This document shows positions 17,953 through 26,808 of a stretch of DNA of 64,000 nucleotides, piece by piece. The notes beneath the pieces were generated by a model. It was not told the DNA's origin. It ran no database searches and saw only the letters and a list, made by a program, of their open reading frames with translations. The stretch comes from Fodinibius halophilus (GTDB lineage Bacteria > Bacteroidota > Rhodothermia > Balneolales > Balneolaceae). A program made the translations under genes and the position numbers. The first letter of the stretch is position 1. Each line of letters opens with the position of its first letter. Location: NCBI RefSeq assembly GCF_011059105.1, contig NZ_JAALLS010000017.1, forward strand, positions 1 to 64,000. The letters are read 5' to 3'.

Positions 17953-18426
17953 TTAGGGTTGAAAATACCCATCAAAATGTAAGGTAGTAATCTCTTTATT
18001 GGAAGAAGGTTTAATGTTTGTAAGCTCTTTGTGGCTGATTGTATCAACTTTAGAAATGCCATTTGGTAGTCGCACAAGATCACCGGTTACTTCAACCTTA
18101 TAAGCATTTGCGATGCCCAGGGTTACTAAATTGACGAAAAAAGTAGCTGGGTCACTTTTAAGTTTGACAGTGAGGTTGGTAACTGCATCGGCTTCAGAAT
18201 TGGCGATAACCTCATTTAGTACTTCATAAACATCAATAGCTCCCGTGTAGTCAAATGTTTTCATTTTTGTTTGACTCACACTCCGAACAATTTCTGTTTG
18301 TACATTCGGATTATTAAGCATCAATGGCTTGGAACTTTTTCCAGAAATCTTAGCCATGGTACACGCTTGGAGCGTAGCTAGCGAGAATAATATTAATACT
18401 AAAAGAGAAAGTTTTTGTGAATTCAT
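17953..18426 (-). CDS. Predicted lipoprotein of unknown function
   Basis: I do not recognise the family. The preferred ATG at 18426 gives 157 aa beginning MNSQKLSLLVLILFSLATLQAC, a signal peptide with a lipobox (LQAC), so the protein should be lipidated on Cys and exported. A longer frame to 18513 would bury the signal peptide and is unlikely. The rest (VQTEIVRSVSQTKMKTFDYTG..., SEADAVTNLTVKLKSDP...) is compact and resembles small envelope lipoproteins that contain a TRL- or Bor-like beta fold, but that is a weak impression. Confidence 0.7.
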   Translation of the reverse strand: MNSQKLSLLVLILFSLATLQACTMAKISGKSSKPLMLNNPNVQTEIVRSVSQTKMKTFDYTGAIDVYEVLNEVIANSEADAVTNLTVKLKSDPATFFVNLVTLGIANAYKVEVTGDLVRLPNGISKVDTISHKELTNIKPSSNKEITTLHFDGYFQP

Positions 18427-18760
18427 ATCTTGATAATAATTATGTGGTTCGGTAGGGCATTGAAATAGTAATGTCCTTTGTGTTAGAACTTGTCCCTTTT
18501 TAAAAAAAGCCACGTTATATTGATAATTAAAGGCGATAAAAATGAGTAAAGGTAGCTAGCTTTACAAATCAATATTTAGATTTTCTGCTGATAATTGACT
18601 CTTTAAAAATGTAAGAAATAGCATTGTTTCTTATTGCCAGGTTAGCTGCTGGAGCTTGGATGTTAGAAGCTGGAAATTGGATTCGGTCGTAGCGGTCGTC
18701 TGTCATCGGTTCCAGGTTACAACTTTGGTTTCCGGATACTTAACACTTCACACTTAAAAC
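18427..18760. other. Intergenic region with word-like repeat
   Basis: I see no gene. 18650-18770 contains GCTGGAGCTTGGATGTTAGAAG, GGTCGTCTGTCATCGGTTCC and CACTTCACACTTAAAACTT phrases of the word-like family. They run into the 3' end of the CYTH gene, whose stop lies inside or next to the repeat. Confidence 0.6.
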
Positions 18761-19285
18761 TTAATTACTATCCAAATTCATAAGCAGGTCCGAATACGAC
18801 TCCGCAACCAGCTGTTCATCTGTTATTTCAAATAGTTCAAGGTATTTCTGGCATTGTTCGTGAAGCTTTTCTTTGCCAATATTGCCGTCCTCATCAATAG
18901 CCTCAATCTCCACAAAATTGCCCAGCTTTTTTACCCGGTCGATATGAAATTTTACATTGTCGATAAAATAGATCTCCCGTTCTTTATCGACCACTACCTT
19001 TGTACCCAGTGCATTATCCAGTAAGTTGTGAAGTCTCTCAGGATGTTCTGCTGGCACCAAATTTATGTCAGATGCTTTAGGTTCTTTGGTGTCGGATCGG
19101 CGGTAGAATATAAGATTCTGTTCGATAGCCCCTCTTCGTAATTTCAATCTGCCCTCAGGGACATCAAAATAGGTGTCTATCTGGTGGTCGGTCCCTTTAA
19201 AGTCGGCGCCTTTCTTCTTGATAATTGTTCGGATGCGATTCGGGTCATTACAGCGTGCTTTGATCTCGATGTTAAGTATGCTCAT
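18761..19285 (-). CDS. CYTH-domain protein (class IV adenylate cyclase-like)
   Basis: The N terminus carries the CYTH signature as NIEIKARC (5-12, an ExExK-like start), followed by DTYFDVPEGRLKLRRG and FYRRSD. The later segment VVVDKEREIYFIDNVKFHIDRVKKLGNFVEIEAI has the charged residues that line the triphosphate tunnel. CYTH enzymes bind organic triphosphates or long polyphosphates and include class IV adenylate cyclases and thiamine triphosphatases; which activity applies is not clear. The length of 174 aa and the clean ATG at 19285 are typical. It is divergent from the hydroxyproline cluster and separated from it by repeats. Confidence 0.85.
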   Translation of the reverse strand: MSILNIEIKARCNDPNRIRTIIKKKGADFKGTDHQIDTYFDVPEGRLKLRRGAIEQNLIFYRRSDTKEPKASDINLVPAEHPERLHNLLDNALGTKVVVDKEREIYFIDNVKFHIDRVKKLGNFVEIEAIDEDGNIGKEKLHEQCQKYLELFEITDEQLVAESYSDLLMNLDSN

Positions 19286-19324
19286 TCGTCGGGGTTTATG
19301 GCAATTTGCTTTCAGTACGTAAGG

Positions 19325-19540
19325 GAATTAATGATTAGAAATTGAGAATTGAAAATATGGATAAGTAATTCGTGATGTGTGATTTGTGGAGGTTAGATAT
19401 TAGAAGCTAGACGTTGGATATTGGAGGTGCTCCGTCGTCGGTCGTCCGTCATCGATCATCTGCCCAACTTAATCCCCTAATCACTTCACACTTAAAACTT
19501 GATCATCTGTTTACTGATCACTGGTCATCGTCAATGATAA
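19325..19540. repeat. Word-like intergenic repeat, copy between divergent genes
   Basis: The 365-base gap between CYTH and the deaminase gene contains ATTAGAAATTGAGAATTGAAAA, GAGGTTAGATATTAGAAGCTAG, CGTCGTCGGTCGTCCGTCATC, CACTTCACACTTAAAACTTG and ACTGATCACTGGTCATCG. About 110 bases before the downstream ATG (19541-19650) are free of the repeat and presumably hold the promoter of the hydroxyproline cluster. Confidence 0.7.
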
Positions 19541-19650
19541 CATTTACAAGGGAATTGATAATATCGTACTAGAATACAGCCCGGCTATTGACTTTCATAC
19601 TAATCGTGAATGAACAAAACTGTTTCTAACCCAAGAAGGAACCTGATTCT

Positions 19651-20583
19651 ATGAGTATGAATATCGATTGGCATGGCGTTTATCCGGCAATTACCACCAA
19701 ATTTAATGAAGATGAATCACTGGACCTAGATACCTTTCGGGATCATCTGCGCGTACAGGTAGAAGCAGGTATCCATGGAATTATTCTGGCAGGTTCACTG
19801 GGAGAGGCCAGCACGCTCAACAGGGAGGAAAAATTACAACTGTTGGACACGGCTCTGGATGAGGTAGGAGATGAGATCCCCGTACTCCTGAATATTGCCG
19901 AGAGCACGCAAAGAGATGCGATACAGCTCACTAAAGAAGCCGAAGTAAAAGGGGCGTCCGGGATTATGTTGTTGCCCCCCATGCAGTACAAAGCTGACAA
20001 GCGGGAAGTGGTATCTTATTTTAAAGCAGTGGCCGAGGCAACAGATCTTCCCATCCTAATCTACAATAACCCAGTAGACTACGGTATTGAGGTGACGTTG
20101 GATATGTTTGAAGAGTTAATTGAGTATGACAACATCCAGGCTGTAAAAGAATCGACCCGGGATCTGACGAATGTAACGCGCATGAAAAATCGATTTGGCG
20201 ATCGAATAAAGATATTATGCGGCGTTGATACGCTGGCCATGGAAGCGATGGTGATGGGTGCCTGCGGATGGGTGGCCGGATTAGTGTCAGCCTTTCCGGA
20301 TGAGACTGTAGCCATCTATGAGTTAGTAAAAGCGGGACGTATTGAAGAGGCCCGAGAGATCTACCGCTGGTTTATGCCGCTGCTCGAGCTGGATATCAAT
20401 TCGAAACTGGTGCAAAATATTAAGCTAGCCGAAGTGGCAACAGGGGTGGGTACCGAACATGTACGCAAGCCGCGCCTCCCTCTGATTGGTGAAGAGCTTG
20501 AGCATGTACAAAGTGTTATATCAGAATCATTAGAAAAACGACCAAAGCTACCCGAAATTCAACAGCCGGTAAGTTCACGATAG
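19651..20583 (+). CDS. Pyrroline-4-hydroxy-2-carboxylate deaminase candidate (DapA/NanA family)
   Basis: This is a class I aldolase-fold protein of the dihydrodipicolinate synthase family, 310 aa. GSLGEASTLN near residue 50, the catalytic Tyr138 in LIYNNP and the Schiff-base Lys166 in AVKESTRD are present. By context it most likely converts 1-pyrroline-4-hydroxy-2-carboxylate to 2-oxoglutarate semialdehyde, the third step of trans-4-hydroxyproline degradation. The semialdehyde dehydrogenase, 4-hydroxyproline epimerase and D-amino acid oxidase genes follow in the same direction. An AGAAGG ribosome site lies about 10 bases upstream of the ATG. A housekeeping DapA role is possible but the neighbours argue against it. 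Confidence 0.85.
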   Translation: MSMNIDWHGVYPAITTKFNEDESLDLDTFRDHLRVQVEAGIHGIILAGSLGEASTLNREEKLQLLDTALDEVGDEIPVLLNIAESTQRDAIQLTKEAEVKGASGIMLLPPMQYKADKREVVSYFKAVAEATDLPILIYNNPVDYGIEVTLDMFEELIEYDNIQAVKESTRDLTNVTRMKNRFGDRIKILCGVDTLAMEAMVMGACGWVAGLVSAFPDETVAIYELVKAGRIEEAREIYRWFMPLLELDINSKLVQNIKLAEVATGVGTEHVRKPRLPLIGEELEHVQSVISESLEKRPKLPEIQQPVSSR

Positions 20584-20636
20584 ATATCGAATTACATTTT
20601 AGTATTGAATATTAAGCTTAAAAGTGGTTTAAAGTT

Positions 20637-22181
20637 ATGGTTGAAGGAGTAAATTTTATTGGAAAGACGACATCTTGCGAAGGAGCACAAACGTTTCGTG
20701 CATATGATCCGCAAAAAAATAAAGAGCTTTCAGAACAGTTCAGCATTGCAACCCGCCAGGAAGTGGGGCAGTCCCTGCAGAAAGCGCAAGAAGCATTTTT
20801 AGCATACCGGCACGTAAGCGGCCATAGAAAGGCAGACTTCCTGGACCAGATTGCCGAAGAGATAATGGGCTTGGGCAACGAGCTGGTAGAACGGGCATCT
20901 GCGGAATCAGGCTTGCCGACCGGACGCATAGAAGGTGAGCGCGGGCGGGCTTGTAATCAGCTGAAGATGTTTGCAGATCTGCTGCGAGAAGGCAGTTGGG
21001 TAGATGCACGAATCGACAAAGGAGAGCCCGATGTGCGTCGCATGTTGGTGCCGCTGGGACCAGTGGTGGTATTTGGGGCCAGTAATTTTCCGTTGGCATT
21101 TTCTACGGCCGGTGGCGATACGGCCTCGGCTCTGGCGGCAGGTTGCCCGGTGGTGGTGAAAGGCCATGAGTCGCACCCCGGCACTAACGAGCTTGTTTCT
21201 GGGGCGATTATTAAAGCGGCGCAGAAAACGGAGATGCCCGATGGCGTCTTTAGCAGTCTGAATGGTGGTCCCGAAGTAGGTGGGGACCTTGTACGACATC
21301 CACTGACCAAAGCGGTTGGGTTTACGGGATCCTTCAGTGGCGGTAAAGCAATATTTGATATGGCCCAGCAGCGTGATGAGCCTATCCCCGTTTATGCTGA
21401 GATGGGAAGTGTCAATCCCGTGTTTTTGTTGGATGATAAACTCGCTGCCTCGGCTGAGGAGCTTGCCGAGCAGTATGCCGGTTCGGTGAATTTAGGGGTT
21501 GGGCAATTTTGTACGAATCCCGGACTGATTATTGCCAAAGAAGGGAGCGATCTGGATACCTTTAAAAAAGTGTTGGCAGAAAAGCTTAATGATAACCCGA
21601 CTGGTTGTATGTTGAGCCCCAAGATTTCAAAAAGCTATAAGCAACAGCGAACCAGGATGTTTGAGCAGTCGGGTATTGAGGTGGTAGCCGCTCCCGAGGA
21701 AGAATCCCAAACGCGGGGAGCCGGTGCCGTGGCTGCTACTACCGCTGAGTATTTCATTTCCAACGAGAAGCTGGGTGAAGAGGTCTTTGGTCCTTTTACC
21801 TTGGTTGTGTCTTGCAGTGATGATGCCCAGATGCATCAGGTTGCTAACAGTTTAGAGGGGCAGCTTACAGTTACCTTTATGGGAGAAGATGAGGAGCTTG
21901 CCGATCGTAAATTACTGATAGATACTTGTCGTGAAAAAGCCGGGAGAATCATTTTTAATGGGGTGCCAACCGGAGTAAGGGTGTGCCAGGCAATGCATCA
22001 CGGCGGGCCGTTTCCTGCTACCATCGATTCGAAGTTTACCTCTGTGGGAACGACCGCTATCGAGCGGTTTGTACGTCCTGTAGCTTTCCAGGATTGCCCG
22101 GAGATCTTGCTACCAGATGAACTTAAGGATGATAATCCGCTGGGCATCCACCGTATCGTAGATGGCAATTTAACAAGGTAG
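20637..22181 (+). CDS. 2-oxoglutarate semialdehyde dehydrogenase, NADP-type
   Basis: This is an aldehyde dehydrogenase of the type III ketoglutarate semialdehyde dehydrogenase group (514 aa). It would oxidise the product of the preceding deaminase to 2-oxoglutarate, feeding the TCA cycle. Seen are the cofactor segment VVFGASNFPLAFSTAGGD (144-161), the catalytic Glu255 in YAEMGSVNP and the nucleophile Cys292 in GQFCTNPG. The sequence lacks the usual longer N-terminal arm of classical ALDHs, in keeping with this subgroup. ATG at 20637, 53 bases after the deaminase stop; the epimerase follows after 27 bases, so all are probably one operon. Confidence 0.9.
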   Translation: MVEGVNFIGKTTSCEGAQTFRAYDPQKNKELSEQFSIATRQEVGQSLQKAQEAFLAYRHVSGHRKADFLDQIAEEIMGLGNELVERASAESGLPTGRIEGERGRACNQLKMFADLLREGSWVDARIDKGEPDVRRMLVPLGPVVVFGASNFPLAFSTAGGDTASALAAGCPVVVKGHESHPGTNELVSGAIIKAAQKTEMPDGVFSSLNGGPEVGGDLVRHPLTKAVGFTGSFSGGKAIFDMAQQRDEPIPVYAEMGSVNPVFLLDDKLAASAEELAEQYAGSVNLGVGQFCTNPGLIIAKEGSDLDTFKKVLAEKLNDNPTGCMLSPKISKSYKQQRTRMFEQSGIEVVAAPEEESQTRGAGAVAATTAEYFISNEKLGEEVFGPFTLVVSCSDDAQMHQVANSLEGQLTVTFMGEDEELADRKLLIDTCREKAGRIIFNGVPTGVRVCQAMHHGGPFPATIDSKFTSVGTTAIERFVRPVAFQDCPEILLPDELKDDNPLGIHRIVDGNLTR

Positions 22182-22208
22182 AATACTTATCAATTCTAAT
22201 AATTCACC

Positions 22209-23210
22209 ATGGCTAAAAAACGATTTTTCTGTATCGATGCCCACACCTGTGGCAATCCGGTGCGGCTGGTTGCCGGGGGCGGTCCGTTGCTGGATGGTAA
22301 CTCCATGGCCGAACGGCGGCAGCACTTCCTCAAGGAGTATGACTGGATTCGTAAAGGTCTGATGTTTGAGCCTCGTGGTCACGATATGATGTCGGGCAGT
22401 ATCCTATATCCTCCTACAGATTCCGAGAATGATATCGGCATATTATTTATCGAAACCAGTGGTTGTTTGCCAATGTGTGGACATGGTACAATCGGTACGG
22501 TAACTGGGATGATTGAGGAAGGCTTGGTCACGCCCAAAGAACCGGGAAAGGTACGGTTGGAAGTCCCGGCGGGATTGGTTAAGGCGGAATACACCAAAGA
22601 GGGGGACCGGGTCAGTTCGGTGAAAATAACGAATGTACCCAGCTATCTAGCAGCCGAAGAACTAGAAGTGGAATGTCCGGATCTTGGGTTGCTCACCGTT
22701 GATGTGGCCTATGGGGGGAACTTTTATGCTATTGTAGATCCCCAGGAAAATTTTCCCGGTTTGCAGGATTACCAGGCAGACCAACTGATTAGCTGGAGTC
22801 GACAACTTCGTGATTCTCTTAATGAACAATATGAATTTGTGCACCCCGAAGATGAGCACCTCCGGGGACTCAGTCATATTATGTGGACCGGAGATACCAT
22901 AGATGATAGTTCAACGGCGCGTAATGCGGTGTTCTATGGGGATAAAGCTATTGATCGATCGCCCTGCGGTACCGGAACGTCGGCGCGTATGGCCCAGTGG
23001 GCAGTCAAAGGAAAACTCAAAGAGGATGATAAGTTCATCCACGAAAGTATCATTGGAAGTAAATTTATCGGGCGTATTGAAGGAAGAACTACCGTCGGAG
23101 ATCAGCCTGCCATTATCCCCAGTATTGAGGGATGGGCACGTATTTACGGTTACAATACTATCGTAATTGATGATGAGGATCCCTATGCGCATGGTTTTCA
23201 GGTGATTTAG
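22209..23210 (+). CDS. 4-hydroxyproline 2-epimerase (proline racemase family)
   Basis: This enzyme interconverts trans-4-hydroxy-L-proline and cis-4-hydroxy-D-proline by two-base catalysis. Both catalytic cysteines are present: Cys90 in PMCGHGTIG and Cys253 in DRSPCGTGTSA. This Cys/Cys pair marks proline racemase/hydroxyproline epimerase rather than the Ser/Thr dehydratase variants. Length is 333 aa. The start MAKKRFFCIDAHTCGNP is typical. It lies third in the cluster, in front of the D-amino acid oxidase that would take the D-epimer. A proline racemase role is not excluded from sequence alone, but the neighbours favour hydroxyproline. Confidence 0.92.
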   Translation: MAKKRFFCIDAHTCGNPVRLVAGGGPLLDGNSMAERRQHFLKEYDWIRKGLMFEPRGHDMMSGSILYPPTDSENDIGILFIETSGCLPMCGHGTIGTVTGMIEEGLVTPKEPGKVRLEVPAGLVKAEYTKEGDRVSSVKITNVPSYLAAEELEVECPDLGLLTVDVAYGGNFYAIVDPQENFPGLQDYQADQLISWSRQLRDSLNEQYEFVHPEDEHLRGLSHIMWTGDTIDDSSTARNAVFYGDKAIDRSPCGTGTSARMAQWAVKGKLKEDDKFIHESIIGSKFIGRIEGRTTVGDQPAIIPSIEGWARIYGYNTIVIDDEDPYAHGFQVI

Positions 23211-23225
23211 CTTTACTGCAACTTT

Positions 23226-23284
23226 ACTAATTCCGTCGCTTCGCTGCGCCATTACTAATTCCGTCGCTCCGCTGCGGAATTAGT
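23226..23284. repeat. Small palindromic repeat between epimerase and oxidase genes
   Basis: Two tandem copies of ACTAATTCCGTCGCTnCGCTGCG occur here (23226 and 23254). The second forms a 10-bp inverted repeat, ACTAATTCCG/CGGAATTAGT (23254-23263 and 23275-23284). It lies inside what is otherwise an operon gap and is probably a REP-like insertion. It may shape the mRNA 3' of the epimerase gene. Confidence 0.75.
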
Positions 23285-23318
23285 GGGGTATGGCAATAAA
23301 GAAATTAATATCAATATT

Positions 23319-24578
23319 ATGAAAGACAGCAAAGATGTTCTTATTATAGGAGCCGGTATTGCCGGCATCAGCGTAGCATACTACCTGAATAAAGCCGGTG
23401 TGGACGTAACGATTCTGGATAAAGGAGATGGTAAAGACAATTGCTCGTACGGAAATGCCGGAATGATCGTACCCAGCCATATCATCCCCCTGGCATCGCC
23501 GGGTATCATAAAAAAGGGACTCAGATGGATGCTCAGTGCCGAAAGCCCCTTTTACATTCGTCCCCGATTGAGCCGTGATTTATTAGAATGGGGATGGAAG
23601 TTCAAGAAAGCTTCGACAACAAGGCATGTGGAAGAAGCTGCGCCACTGCTCAGAGATTTATTACTTAAGAACCGGGAACTACTGATCGAGCTGGAGCAGC
23701 AAGAAGATCTGGATTTTGATTTTCGGAAGAACGGGCTGTTTATGTTTTGCAATACCGAAAAAGGACTGGAGGAAGAGGCCGAAGTTGCCCGCAAGGCCAG
23801 GAAGCTGGGAATCCCCGCTGAGATTCTTACTGCTGAGGAAGCCCGGGAGATGCAGCCGGACTTGGATCTGGATATCATGGGTGCTACCTACTTTCCCAAA
23901 GATGCTCACCTTCATCCCGGCTCCTTAATGGATGGTTTGAAAAGGACGATAGAGCTAAAAGGAGTCCGTTTTGAGTATAATTGCGAGGTGCGGTCTTTTG
24001 TAAATCATAAGGGAGATGTAGAGGGCGTAAAAACAGCAGATGGCAGAGTATTTCGTGGTTCAGATGTAGTTATAGCAACAGGGGCATGGGCACCTACATT
24101 GTGTAAAGCACTTAATGTGAAGATTCCAATGCAAGCCGGTAAGGGATACAGTATCACGCTGAAAGATCCGAAAGTGCTGCCGAAAAATTGTGGAATATTC
24201 TCGGAAGCCAAAGTGACGATGACGCCCATGAATAGGAGCTTGCGGTTTGCCGGGACGATGGAAATTACCGGCACTAACACTAGTATTACTCCGAAAAAAA
24301 TAACAGGCCTTAAAAAGTCAGTATGCAGGTATTTGCCGGAATATGAGATGTCAGATCTTGATACAGACGATATCTGGGTAGGACTGCGACCGATATCTCC
24401 GGATGGTCTGCCCTATGTAGGAGCTTTTCATGGATATAAGAATGTTTATACATCCACGGGCTATGCAATGATGGGGATGAGCCTTGGTGCGGTTTGTGGA
24501 AAAACTGTAGCGGATTTAATTATGGGCAAAAAGGCAGATCTGGTACATCCGTTAACCGATCCAAATAGATTTGAATAA
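23319..24578 (+). CDS. FAD-dependent D-amino acid dehydrogenase / D-hydroxyproline oxidase (DadA-like)
   Basis: This is a glycine/D-amino acid oxidase family flavoprotein. The Rossmann motif VLIIGAGIAGISVAYYL begins seven residues after the start. Further family segments are YGNAGMIVPSHIIPLASPG, a substrate-domain core (~100-300) and the C-terminal GLRPISPDGLPYVG ... YTSTGYAMMGMSLGAVCGK. It would oxidise cis-4-hydroxy-D-proline to 1-pyrroline-4-hydroxy-2-carboxylate, linking the epimerase to the deaminase. The preferred ATG is at 23319; a GTG at 23283 in the same frame would add a peptide encoded partly by the palindromic repeat. Downstream, 24579-24669 is AT-rich. Confidence 0.88.
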   Translation: MKDSKDVLIIGAGIAGISVAYYLNKAGVDVTILDKGDGKDNCSYGNAGMIVPSHIIPLASPGIIKKGLRWMLSAESPFYIRPRLSRDLLEWGWKFKKASTTRHVEEAAPLLRDLLLKNRELLIELEQQEDLDFDFRKNGLFMFCNTEKGLEEEAEVARKARKLGIPAEILTAEEAREMQPDLDLDIMGATYFPKDAHLHPGSLMDGLKRTIELKGVRFEYNCEVRSFVNHKGDVEGVKTADGRVFRGSDVVIATGAWAPTLCKALNVKIPMQAGKGYSITLKDPKVLPKNCGIFSEAKVTMTPMNRSLRFAGTMEITGTNTSITPKKITGLKKSVCRYLPEYEMSDLDTDDIWVGLRPISPDGLPYVGAFHGYKNVYTSTGYAMMGMSLGAVCGKTVADLIMGKKADLVHPLTDPNRFE

Positions 24579-24669
24579 GTACGGTAAAGAATAAAGATTT
24601 ATTCTGAATTTAATATTACAGAGTGTTATAATCATAAAAACGAAGAAGTATTTAATAAATCAGGACTTT

Positions 24670-25719
24670 ATGCACCGTTTTAATTCTTTACTCCCTTTGG
24701 CTCTATGTTCTTTAATTTTTGTAGCAGCTGTTTCTTGTAGTCAAGAAAAGTCATTTTCCTGGCAGCTTGTTCATCAGCAAGAAAAGCTTTCTCTGAGGGG
24801 GATTTCGGCTATTGATAGTTCTGTTTGCTGGGCTAGTGGTACTGATGGTACGGTTCTACTAACTACTGATGGTGGCACAAGTTGGGAAGATCGATCTGTT
24901 CCCGGTGCCGATAGCCTGGACTTTCGGGATATTGAAGCGTTTGATGAAAAGACAGCAGTTGTGATGTCGGCAGGTGAGGGCAGTCTTTCTCAATTGTATA
25001 AGACGGAAGATGGCGGGGAGAGTTGGACAAAGGTTCATCAAAACAAACAGCCGGAAGGCTTTTTCAATGCTATAGCGTTCTGGGATCGTGAGCATGGCGT
25101 GTTGCAAGGCGACCCTGTTAACGGACGCATCTATGTGTTAGTAACTTCTGACGGTGGTAATAGCTGGTCAGAAATACCACTGCAACAGATGCCCGATGGT
25201 GTCCGGGGAGAATACGGCTTTGCAGCCAGTGGAACTCATCTTACTGTTCAGGGAGAAAATAATGCCTGGTTGGGAACAGGAGGACGTAAAGCCCGAGTTT
25301 TTAAAACAACTGATAAAGGACAAAGTTGGAGTAGCCATGAAACGCCGATTATTTCGGGGCGAGCGTCTACCGGGATTTTTTCTTTGGCCTTCCGCGACCA
25401 AGATTATGGGGTGGCTGTTGGCGGCGACTACAATAAAGAACTGCAAGCAAAAAAGAGTGTGGCTATAACAGAAGATGGTGGAACCTCTTGGCAATTGGTT
25501 GAAGAGGCAGAGTTAGACTACCGATCAGTAGTGCGTTATGCAGCCCCTTATTTCATTACTGCGGGTCCGTCCGGTTCTGAATACTCATCGGATGGAGGTC
25601 ACACCTGGAAACCTATTGAAGGTACAAGCTTCCATTCTATCAGCGTCGGGCAGGATGGAACGAATGCTGTTTGGGCTTCGGGCAGTAATGGTCGTATCGC
25701 CAAGCTGGTAATTAATTAA
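24670..25719 (+). CDS. YCF48/BNR-repeat beta-propeller lipoprotein
   Basis: The N terminus MHRFNSLLPLALCSLIFVA followed by AVSCSQ is a lipoprotein signal peptide (lipobox AVSC). The rest consists of repeated TxDGGxSW blades: LLTTDGGTSWEDR, YKTEDGGESWTKV, VTSDGGNSWSEI, KTTDKGQSWSSH, ITEDGGTSWQLV and YSSDGGHTWKPI. This is the pattern of YCF48-like and sialidase-type propellers. Such proteins are generally scaffold or binding proteins; no catalytic residues are apparent. The gene follows the oxidase by 91 bases in the same direction. Whether it belongs to the hydroxyproline pathway is unknown. It converges on the AraC regulator. Confidence 0.85.
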   Translation: MHRFNSLLPLALCSLIFVAAVSCSQEKSFSWQLVHQQEKLSLRGISAIDSSVCWASGTDGTVLLTTDGGTSWEDRSVPGADSLDFRDIEAFDEKTAVVMSAGEGSLSQLYKTEDGGESWTKVHQNKQPEGFFNAIAFWDREHGVLQGDPVNGRIYVLVTSDGGNSWSEIPLQQMPDGVRGEYGFAASGTHLTVQGENNAWLGTGGRKARVFKTTDKGQSWSSHETPIISGRASTGIFSLAFRDQDYGVAVGGDYNKELQAKKSVAITEDGGTSWQLVEEAELDYRSVVRYAAPYFITAGPSGSEYSSDGGHTWKPIEGTSFHSISVGQDGTNAVWASGSNGRIAKLVIN

Positions 25720-25802
25720 CGGGATATCGACTTCTAATTGGGGGTTGCTTTGCTTCACTCGTAATGACGAATTCAGATTTGAGTGTTTTGCAAAGTTCGC
25801 TG

Positions 25803-26714
25803 TTAATTATTGTATTGGATGATGTGGGGGCTCGATGACAATTGCTCAAATTTTTGAGCGTAGTTCTTGGGAGTGGTTTCTGTAATGCGTTTAAACTGCC
25901 TGTTAAAGTTCGAAACGTTGTTAAAGCCGCTTTCATAGCAGATCCGGGAGATATTCATGTCGGAATTGCGCAATAGCTTACAAGCTTGTGCTACTCGTAC
26001 CTCATTTAAAAATTGAGTGAAGGTTTTACGTGTTCTCTTCTTAAAAAAGCGACAAAAAGAGGTTTTGCTGTAATTGGCAATCTCAGCAATGGTTTCCAGT
26101 TGGATATCCTCTTGATAATGATTGAGGATGTAGTTGATAATATTATTTATACGCTCGCTGTCTTTATCATCAGGAGGATGGGTACTACTTTTCTGAGCCA
26201 GGTATGCATATTCTTTAGATTGGGCCAGCTTATGCAATATTGATAGGGTTTCCAGGAAACGATCAAAACCAGAGGTATCGAGGAGATGATGCATGCGCCG
26301 GCCGATTTCTTCTGCTATATCAGTCGAAAAAACCAAGCCGCGATTGGCGCGTTCAATTAGCTTTTTTATAATGGCAGTTTCAGAGATGTCAAAGAAGCCA
26401 TCCCCAAGAGATGTTTCGTGAAAAAAGATAGAGACGGCACGCGATTTCTTTTCACAGTCATTGCGAAAGAATTGTGCATCACTTTTCAGGATATGACTCT
26501 GATTGGATCCAAATAGAAAAAGGTCGCCGGGCTTAAAGGTCGTGATCGAATCTCCAATGAAAAGGTCACCGGTTCCTTCAAGGATATACACCAGCTGTAG
26601 TTCCGGATGATGGTGAAGCTGGTCATAAAAGTGAGGTTGATTGTCGTATTGTACGACGATTCCTTCTTCTTCAATTTTAGGGATCTGGAAATAGATCGAT
26701 TTATCTGTCGACAT
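25803..26714 (-). CDS. AraC-family transcriptional regulator
   Basis: The protein has an N-terminal cupin sensor (HHHPELQLVYILEGTGDLFIG ... FKPGDLFLFGSNQSH; about 34-75). At the C terminus there are two AraC helix-turn-helix motifs: DIQLETIAEIANYSKTSFCRFFKK and MNISRICYESGFNNVSNFNRQFKR, ending in TPKNYAQKF. Length of 303 aa is standard. It reads towards the propeller lipoprotein, away from the PlsC gene. It lies next to the hydroxyproline cluster and could regulate it or sense another small ligand; the sequence shows no target. ATG at 26714. Confidence 0.93.
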   Translation of the reverse strand: MSTDKSIYFQIPKIEEEGIVVQYDNQPHFYDQLHHHPELQLVYILEGTGDLFIGDSITTFKPGDLFLFGSNQSHILKSDAQFFRNDCEKKSRAVSIFFHETSLGDGFFDISETAIIKKLIERANRGLVFSTDIAEEIGRRMHHLLDTSGFDRFLETLSILHKLAQSKEYAYLAQKSSTHPPDDKDSERINNIINYILNHYQEDIQLETIAEIANYSKTSFCRFFKKRTRKTFTQFLNEVRVAQACKLLRNSDMNISRICYESGFNNVSNFNRQFKRITETTPKNYAQKFEQLSSSPHIIQYNN

Positions 26715-26808
26715 AGTACAATATTACCACAAAATAGGATAAAAGTGGAATTATGTAATAATATTATACGGATATAGTAAGGATTACAAATCTATTTTAG
26801 TGCAGCCC

